This document shows positions 56,722 through 64,000 of a DNA stretch of 64,000 nucleotides, in pieces. The stretch comes from Perkinsus olseni (lineage: Eukaryota > Perkinsozoa > Perkinsida). The stretch is from NCBI GenBank assembly GCA_013115125.1, contig JABANN010000036.1:47924-111923 (forward strand), read 5' to 3'. The translations under genes were made by a program, and so were the position numbers. Each line of letters begins with the position of its first letter. Position 1 is the stretch's first letter. Under the pieces are notes generated by a model. That model saw only the letters and a list, made by a program, of their open reading frames with translations, was not told where the DNA came from and did no database searches.

Positions 56722-58417
56722 TTTTGTGGCGCATCTGATCCCACTTGGGTAGAGGTTCACCAGATAGGGCAGATATTTTCGCCTGTAAAGGATGCCCCTA
56801 TCCGGGTCGGTTATTATTTAAGGGTGCGTTCGAAACTTGAATTTTGCCTGAGGGACTAGATCCTGTGTTTTTGCTAGTGTTCGTCCAGGCTGTTCCCATG
56901 AGAATTGATGTTGCTTTGAGAACGTAACAAACTCTAAGTCTCTTGCGTTGGCATGTACCATTATCATGGTACCTCCGTCGTGTTACTTATTAATGATGTT
57001 ACGGAACGCCAACGTAGACCCTCTCCATCCAAATATCGTGGGGTTTCAAGCCCAGACTGACTCACTGACCGCTCAACGTTTTAGACCATAGGACCGAAGG
57101 CTGCACCGTCCAGCGGGCTCGTATCAGCAAATACGAGAGCAGGTCCGAGGGAAACATCCATCTACCTGTCTGAGAATACCCTTGACTCAAACAAAGTTTG
57201 GGAATGTCCAGCGACGGTAGCCGTCCAGCACTGCACGCGCCTCCTGGGATGTAGCAAGGATTTGTTCGATACGGTGAACCAGTGAGTCGGGGCTTCAGTG
57301 ATCGGCTGTCGAACTTCGATGTGCGCTTGTCAGTCTTGGCCTTTTCTCCGATATGCTTGGTGATAACATATCCAACTTCGGTCTATATTCCCTATTCCCA
57401 GCGTCTTACTCACTAGTAGTCTTGCCATTCTAGACTGTTCCCTCATCAAACTTGCACGGGAATTGATTTTGTATTGCTAGAAATTCAACAGACTCCATAG
57501 CGTTAGGTATGAATGAGGCAGTTTTACTAGCTTGGTAAATTCATCTTTGAAGGGAAAGGGTGTCACTGATATGTTCTAAGTCAGAACTGTCATAGTCTGG
57601 CCTGGCGTCCGAGTAGCTGTCAGAGAGATCGTCGCCATAGTCAATCTCCTCATAGATAGACATATGAACTCAACTCCCATGAAAGAGAGAAGGGAAGACA
57701 CAAGGCACAAGCCTGCTAGTGGGTCGTGAGGTCTGAGTACTCCCTAAATGACGCGTTTCACACCTTATTTCGGCGCGATTTAGTGAGTATCGGCTATCCT
57801 GATGAGTTTTGGCTGGATGGTTTCGAATATTGAGATGCAACATGGAGGGATAGCTTTTTGAAAGACGCTCTCTCCATTGGTGTACCGCATTAGATCAGAT
57901 TCAAAGTTGTAAATATAGTTCCCGAGTGAAAGTTGGTATTTTGAGGCGCAATTTTAAGCCGTGTATGCTAAGAGTTTGTGGAGAAAATTTTTTACGACTT
58001 TTCGAGTTCTCAGTAACTATGAAGAGTTAGGCCCTGAAACTCGGAGGTTATATCCTGAGAAGCATAAGAATGACCCTCCGCGAGTGACAGTTCCGTACTC
58101 GTCCAGGTGACAGTGCACGAGTCGAAAAACCGGATATGCTAAGAATTTGTGGAGGGGTGTATTACAAGAATACTGATGGGTGCGAGCGAGTATCTAACAT
58201 CTTCAAAAAAATGTCTCCGTGGGGGAAACTCGCTCCTCTTGGTTATCTTGCCATTCCTCGAGCGTAATGTAGTCATTCCAGGTAATCTCTCTGAAGGGAA
58301 TCTCCATGTCTCCTTACGCCCGAGATCGGTCACAATGGGTGTTTTTTCCGAAGCTACATCGTACTCAGGCTCGAAAAGTTGTGTTCAATTGGTTCCTCAG
58401 TAATCCCTGGTTGAGTC
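56722..58417. other. Long spacer between R2 fragment and copy R3
   Basis: 1.7 kb with no gene recognised. An imperfect direct repeat (tatgctaag..tttgtggag) occurs at about 57964 and 58134. It probably holds decayed duplication material. Confidence 0.5.
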
Positions 58418-59929
58418 ATGGTGCGACGATTTCCCCTTTCACGTCTTGTAAGCTTCAGCGCTTTAGCGATATTGTGGTGGCCCGTGAAATGCGCGAGCCC
58501 TGATGTTGGCAGCAGGCAGGCCGTGTCCTTCTCTTATCGAGAGAAGACGATGAAGGTGGGGTGCTTTTCATTGACTTTCCTTGGCACGTCTTCCCCTGTA
58601 TCACACGACGGAGAGTCGAATCGAAACTGGACTGGTACATTGTCTTCCTCGCAGACTGTGATCGGATTCCGCGAGACTGAAGATGGCGAGCTCCGTGTTA
58701 TTGATGTGGCGCAATCAAGCTTCCCTGATGGGTGATGACTCTCGCGTTAACTGCTTGCTATCCTCACATTTTTCAGAACCGGTCTTCGGCTCAAATTTGC
58801 CTTCCTCGCTGACGAAGACGCGTTAAAAGAAGAATTCAACAACCCAACGTTCCAGAGAATCTTAAAAGAGAACGATTCTTCAACTATTAGCCCGGCCTTA
58901 CTCAAGACGCATCTCATGGAGAACTTCATCAATTTGGATATTCAAGAAAGATACCATAAGAAGTTCCCAGAAAAAGCATGCAGAGTTACACTGCAAATTG
59001 ACAAGTTATGCCGACACACGGGTAGCATCCGGGGAAGCTGAGGTGTCCAAATTTTTGGTCACTTTCGGGCGCATGCCTTTCGAATCTGTGGACTTTACGA
59101 AGTTTGAAATTGCCTTTGGACACCTTATCTTCTTCAGTTGCCACCTTGGGACAGTTGGGATCTGAGCCATGGGGTGAGGTCAGTTGCAGCATCTGCAAGC
59201 AGCTTGCAAGCTATGAACTAACGACGACTGCAATTTCGTTTTTAGTTTAAGATCCATTACACAATTTACCTTACCAGGGCGGAGGCCAGTGAGCCTCTGG
59301 TGCTTAGGGCTATGAAAGCAGACCTCTCTTGGAAGGAGGGATATAAATGGTAGATTCAATGATAACATTCCAAGGGTTGAAGTTCAACCGCTCCGCTTCG
59401 GTTCTCGATCTTAAAATTGGCTTTCTTACTCGCTGAAATGCCTTCGGAAAGCGAACTGATGAATCAGCTGCTTTAACGAACATAGGGACTATTAGTTTCG
59501 ACACTGAGCTCTGGCTTGCTAATGAATTATTGGGAGTGTTCGCAACTTGCAAGCAGCAAGTACGACATACTGCGCGGCAATAACAGCGATGCTGTGCTGC
59601 GATGTGTAGTCCCTTCATATTTCGAGACACCGCTAAAGGCTTGATTTGTTTGTAGGACTGCCGAGCCGAAGTTCTACAGGGAAAGGTTGGACGAGTTGTT
59701 GTTACGCAGCGCGAAGGCCACGCCTCGAGCCAACGAGAGTACCCAAGACACCTGCAGGAGGCAAATAAAATTCTATGCTGAATACCTTTCGGCACGCGGA
59801 GAGAGAACTTTTCCTGATACATGGGCGGGAGAGACCTTCGAAGGCAGGTATTTCCGATGGCCCGTTCCTGATAAGTGACTTATCTCTGGCATTTACCATT
59901 GGTTGACGCGTGATACTATAAAAAACTAG
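58418..59929 (+). CDS. Secreted lineage-specific family, copy R3
   Basis: Exon 1 (58418-58555): signal peptide MVRRFPLSRLVSFSALAILW and AVSFSYREKTMK. Exon 2: TVIGFRETEDGELRVIDVAQSSFPDG. Exon 3 (after 58778): FAFLADEDALKEEF, ISPALLKTHLME, KKFPEKACR. Exon 4 (about 59248-59351): KIHYTIYLTRAEAS, LVLRAMKADL. Exon 5 (from about 59656): EPKFYRERLDELL, QDTCRRQIKFYAEYLS, FPDTW. An in-frame TGA (59876-59878) precedes the family's last motif, which follows in the same frame (IYHWLTRDT) to a TAG at 59927-59929. So either this copy has a recent nonsense change or ends early. Function unknown. Confidence 0.8.
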
Positions 59930-60679
59930 CCCTGACGACGCCGCTGGGCTCTGATGTTACTTGAAGGGGCCTTGCGAGAAGCGTGAGTGATGCATACTCT
60001 TGAGAGCACGCTCAAGTGCCCTTCCTCAAATGATATCATCATGTCTTTGGCAGTGTCATACGTGTTGTGCGCATTCGTGAGAACCCGTTGTTGCACCAAG
60101 TTGGAAAGTAATTGTTGCGTCCCGAAGAATGCGGACTCCGCGCCCCAGATTCTCGAAATTCCAGACTTCAGAGTAGACTTCAGATGTCGAATGGGCATAT
60201 CACAAGACAGAACCCATCAGCGATGGCATCGCGATGGCAGTAATGAAACATCAGCATCGCTGCGATGTAATGACTACTCACAGCGAATGTGTTAACCACC
60301 TACTAGCCAGCAGCCTGCTGGCAGCAAACCCGTTGCCGAGGGAAATTCGAGCAGTGCAACCAGCACGGCGCAGGATAGTCACGTTGAGCAATCCGTCTCA
60401 GGCAGGTCCATCGCTTTTGTTTTAACGGTTTGACGGCAGCTGCGCATGCCTCAACGACTCACAGGCTGCAGACTTCCTGAAGATGCAGGAAAGCACATCG
60501 AAACCCGAACCTCTTCTTGAGGCAAGTTCAATGCGCATTGCGCACTTTAAATTTGCAAAGCTGGGGTAAATGGATTCAAAGAAAGAGAAACGATCGGTGC
60601 TGCACGAGGCGAGCAAAAATCGGACGACTAGGCTGAGTGGCGCCAAGGCGTCTGGGAATGCTTGTTGAGTTGACGAGTG

Positions 60680-61010
60680 AAGTATCGCCGGGTCTACCTC
60701 ACCAGGGCAGAGATCGATCAGGATGACCGGCTCACTTCATGGCGGCCGAGATGGGTGGTCGACCCAAATTGGGTCACCCAATGAGACAGCGGAATTGTAC
60801 GGTATTCGATTTCGAAGGCGGCGACGCTATTTCCTGGCATTTTCGAGCTAGCCATTGATCAGGCTACAGTACTAGCACGATTAATCTTTGAACGAGCCAC
60901 TCTTAAATGGTCCCGAAAGGGCATGTACTAGGCATGTGAAATTTTGCAGTAACTACCATCGGCGCGTGGCGATGCTAAGCCCGATACCTGGCCGAATCCG
61001 ACTATCGGGT
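60680..61010 (+). pseudogene. Secreted family fragment R4, heavily decayed
   Basis: 60690-60730 reads YLTRAEIDQ (family exon 4). 60888-61000 reads NEPLLNG..CTRHVKFCSNY and a shifted IPDTWP-like stretch (family exon 5). Frames are broken between the pieces; no exons 1-3 found. Confidence 0.65.
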
Positions 61011-61216
61011 TCCGATCGAGTCCAGCTCTATACATGTTACCGTATTTCTCCCCTTGGGCGTTTATCAATCTTGTACTCGTCTGGTCCAATATGTTTCATG
61101 CTGGTGTAATATCGGAACTGCTCGTTGCGATGTCCATCACCAGCACACACTGCCGCAATCCGAGATAATGTAGATCTTGACAAATTACTGTCATCTTGAC
61201 ATGTCCAGCGATGAGG

Positions 61217-61290
61217 TTAAGCCGCAGTGGCTAGGAATTTCGAAGAATGTCTTGTGGGAGTGACAAAGCCGACTGGAAGAAATGACTTGA
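61217..61290 (+). repeat. Direct repeat, unit 1 (unit 2 at 63405-63475)
   Basis: gcagtggctagg, then a 20-bp middle, then aagtctt/atgtctt, then gtgac/gtaacaaagccga and ggaagaaatg. Matches about 63405-63475. The pair flanks copy R5, about 2.2 kb apart, and marks an older tandem duplication. Confidence 0.78.
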
Positions 61291-61933
61291 ACTAGTCTTG
61301 TTCGTTTCTATTCGTAACAGCCCCTCAGTCGCATCGAATTTCCTTTCTTCTATTTTCGGGTTGCAATACCCTTTACTACCCACAGATATTCGTAAGTTCA
61401 AGTCTAGGAGCATTCTCCATTGCTGACCTCACCAACTCAATTCTGCGACGGAAAAAATGACTGAACTCGGAAAGCGTCGCGAGATAGCAAGAAATGGAAT
61501 CTTCCAAGCACGAAGGTGCTTCCATATCAGTCTTCAGGTTGCATTACGTTTGCTTTTCGATATGCTTTCCTTTTTACTCTTGCAGGAGATTCCGTGAACT
61601 TAGAGCCTACCATCGGCAGCGCCGATGCTAGTCGAGTACTTCACTGCTCAGTGTTGATCTGAAAACTGTTATCACGTTGAGACCGTCGTACAAAACGTAC
61701 GACTCATCATTGTCGAATACCTCCCTCAAGATTCAATATAATTTCGAGTTCCGTAACAACGACAAGCCCCCCCGGGGTCCAGTCATACCGGGCAGGAGAA
61801 ATCGTCACATCTTCTTACAGAGCCTCCTGACTTCGCGTCAGCCTCTAGACTGTTAGATCCTAACTCGATGAGCTCGCGGGTGGAGCCCGGTTCACCGATA
61901 GGTCATTTCCTCGTTTGACGACCAAGTAGCACC

Positions 61934-63109
61934 ATGGCCCCACGGATCATCCCGTCGCGTCTTCTGACCGTCACAGCCCTCTTGGTGTCACCGTCGTATC
62001 AAGCTTCTGGCAGCCTCCGTTCGGAGCGTCCGATGAGGGACAGAAAAGTCAGGACTTTCCACGACAACAGCGATAAGACAATGACAGAGGTAGAGTAGTG
62101 TCGTGAATTCTTGTACTAGAGCATGCTGTGCTCTCCGTCGCATGACATGATAAACCATGGATTGCAACCTGTTACGTGCCCTGTGACTATCTCTTGCAGA
62201 CTGTAATCGGGTATGCAGAGGACTCGAGTGGCGAATTCCACGTCATGGATGTGGCACATTTGGAGTATCCGTACGGGTGAGGATGCTCGCGGCTCTCGCT
62301 TCGAATCTCTCTTCCCAGGAACAACAGTTATGTCGAATTCACTGTGCTGGCTGATGAGGCCGCGTTGGAAAGCTCTGATAACGCACAGATTGAAGGCTTG
62401 CTGATGGCTATGGATACCGGAGAAGAGAACCCGACGCGCTCTGTCGTCTCTGAGATGTTTGAGAAGTACGAAAAGAACTTCGTCGACAAGGACGAGATGT
62501 TCTGCACGAGACAAGCTACTAGTGAAGTCTGGACAGTCGGAGGAACATGCCAGGTTGAATGGAGGCGAGCTCGGAATGTCCGCTAATGGTTCCCTGGCTT
62601 CTTAGTTGTCGATTCGTTACACGATATACCTGAGCAAAGCAAACCTCAACCAGCCCTTCAAGCTCAGAGCGTTGAAGGCAGAACTCGCCACGAATAGCAA
62701 GCAGTGTGAATGGTAAGCTTTATGATACTGCGGGACTATGATTCCCCGTCTCGAAAGTGAGATCACCGTCTCCTAGCCTCTCTTGGCTGAGTCAGCCGGA
62801 CTGACTGTGGAACGCGACATGCTCTTTGTCCTTTGCAGGATTGTCAAGCCTAAGTTCAACGCGAACAAGTTCAATGAGTTGCTGTCTCGCAGTAAATCAG
62901 CCATACCTCGAGGGAGGGATACCTCAGCTGCGACATGCAGCAGACAAGTCGAATATTACAGTAACTACGTATCACCGCCTGGTGGCAACGCTATCCCCGA
63001 TACCTGGCCGTATACAGTCAAGTCCAGCTCTTACCCACTGACCACTGGGCAACAGGCCATCAACGTTTTCCACTGGCTAAGTGATGGTTCCATGCAGTTC
63101 GAGCACTGA
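61934..63109 (+). CDS. Secreted lineage-specific family, copy R5 (most intact)
   Basis: Five exons. Exon 1 (61934-62089): signal peptide MAPRIIPSRLLTVTALLVS, then VRTFHDNSDKTMTE. Exon 2 (62200-62276): TVIGYAEDSSGEFHVMDVAHLEYPYG. Exon 3 (from 62319): FTVLADEAALESS, VVSEMFEKYEKNF. Exon 4 (62606-62712): IRYTIYLSKANLNQPFKLRALKAEL. Exon 5 (62839-63109): KPKFNANKFNELLSRSKSAI, ATCSRQVEYYSNYVSPPGG, IPDTWPYTVKSSSYP, VFHWLSDGSMQ, then stop TGA. About 275 residues, no frame break. One Cys (TC.RQ) is shared by all copies. No known domain; no TM helix after the signal peptide, so probably secreted. The exon 3 donor is the least sure border. Confidence 0.85.
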
Positions 63110-64000
63110 ATCGTGACCTAATATCCCCGAAGCTCACATGAAGCGTGAACCGTTGTGGCGCTGTCGCGTTTGGAGATTCTCCCGCAGAACACGTACATAC
63201 TATTTACGCCTTTTCTTCTCTCGATGTTCATCAATGCCGTTCTCACGTGCATCCTCGGTGTGATGGAAGTTGTAATACTACGGAAGATGCTCATTGCGTT
63301 ACGGTGTGCCTCACAAGAGACCAAAGCATAGCTCAATTGCCGCTATCCGAGAATGATTCAACTCTTGGAGAATAGCTGTCTTTGGAGAGTCTCAAGTGAT
63401 AAGGCTGGACTGCAGTGGCTAGGGATCATAGAGAAAGTCTTATAGAAGTAACGAAGCCGAGTGGGAGGAATGGCGGAAAGTTTACGCCGGAAACAGGTCT
63501 CACTCGTTGCACTCGGTAACCTCCTACCGAGTCCCTGGGATGTTATCTTCTACGTATTCGAGTTACAAAGCGGATCTGGTCAGAAACAAATGCCAGACAG
63601 GTGCCTTGGACCTCCTTCGACAAGTGCCATGCTACCAAGTTTCAGAAATACCTGGCCATTCAAGAAGACGGACAACCAATGAACAGTAGCCAAAATCACA
63701 TCCTGAGTTGATACCGTGGGAGGCATTCTAGCCAACTTATGAGATACGAAGTTGGACAGTTCTTAGTGTGCTTTATCGCCCCCACAGCAGTTTAACTCGT
63801 CGGGTTTATAAGAAGCCATACAGTCGGAACTGTCTTGCGCGGCCACAGACGTGCTTCGGACCGGTCGTAATCCATGTCTCAATATCTCACTGGTAATGTA
63901 AACCTACCTTCCCATCAAGACCTGCGATTACAGGGTGTTCCAATTCGATATGCAAATCACAAAAATCAGTCTAATTCAGCACATACTACGTGTTTGAGGC
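63110..64000. other. Right-end spacer
   Basis: Contains unit 2 of the flanking direct repeat (63405-63475). No gene recognised to the window end. Confidence 0.5.

Larger units (their letters stand above)
59930..61933. other. Spacer with decayed family copy
   Basis: Holds fragment R4 (60680-61010) and the first unit of the 61217/63405 repeat pair. Otherwise nothing recognised; 61560-61930 lies upstream of copy R5 and should contain its promoter. Confidence 0.5.

Noticed and set aside
1-64000. CRISPR array, rRNA genes or bacterial operons
   Set aside because: No spaced repeats, no rRNA-like stretches, and genes are interrupted by spliceosomal introns throughout.

Overview
The window is nuclear DNA of an intron-rich protist, most likely an alveolate close to Perkinsus. 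The evidence is dense short introns of about 40-60 bp with GT-AG (sometimes GC-AG) borders, TGA, TAA and TAG all used as stops, dinoflagellate-like same-strand gene blocks, and a nuclear gene for the plastid-type Fe-S scaffold SufD beside protist-specific secreted proteins. No spliced-leader sequence, tRNA or rRNA gene was found, so the assignment is an inference.

Layout. 1-730 (-): the 5' part of a secreted-protein family member that runs off the left edge. 2.3-10.1 kb (-): a short-chain dehydrogenase (SDR) whose large intron holds a Ty3/gypsy-type integrase fossil, a 25-bp tandem repeat and a row of hairpins; then a GNAT acetyltransferase and two decayed SDR copies. 10.3-15.7 kb (-): a PHD-finger protein, a mitochondrial carrier, and a DGAT1-type acyltransferase. 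16.2-21.4 kb (+): a secreted coiled-coil protein of about 1,390 residues in 21 exons. 21.7-40.8 kb (-): a long same-strand run with a THUMP/RlmL-like rRNA methyltransferase, an MFS transporter, a TIP41-like phosphatase regulator, a CDC50/LEM3 flippase subunit, the Pol I factor RRN3 next to the pre-rRNA processing WD protein IPI3/WDR18, a small secreted protein, and TFIIE-alpha. 41.8-49.2 kb (+): two KH-domain RNA-binding proteins and a DusA-type tRNA-dihydrouridine synthase. 49.3-63.1 kb (+): SufD, a rearranged partial duplicate of the SufD locus, and three fuller copies plus two fragments of the secreted family seen at the left edge.

Functionally, the single-copy middle is housekeeping: ribosome production (RRN3, IPI3, rRNA methyltransferase), tRNA modification (Dus), basal transcription (TFIIE-alpha), lipid handling (DGAT1, CDC50, SDR) and TOR/PP2A signalling (TIP41). 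Both ends are duplication-prone. The most novel content is the five-exon secreted family (signal peptide, conserved TVIG..VIDV exon, PDTW/HWLT C-terminal exon), and many near-perfect fold-back palindromes in introns and spacers. One palindrome is absent from the matching position of the SufD duplicate, so it can be seen as newly gained.

Exon borders were read by eye from splice signals, frame and family resemblance; 5' ends and some internal borders are uncertain and are flagged.
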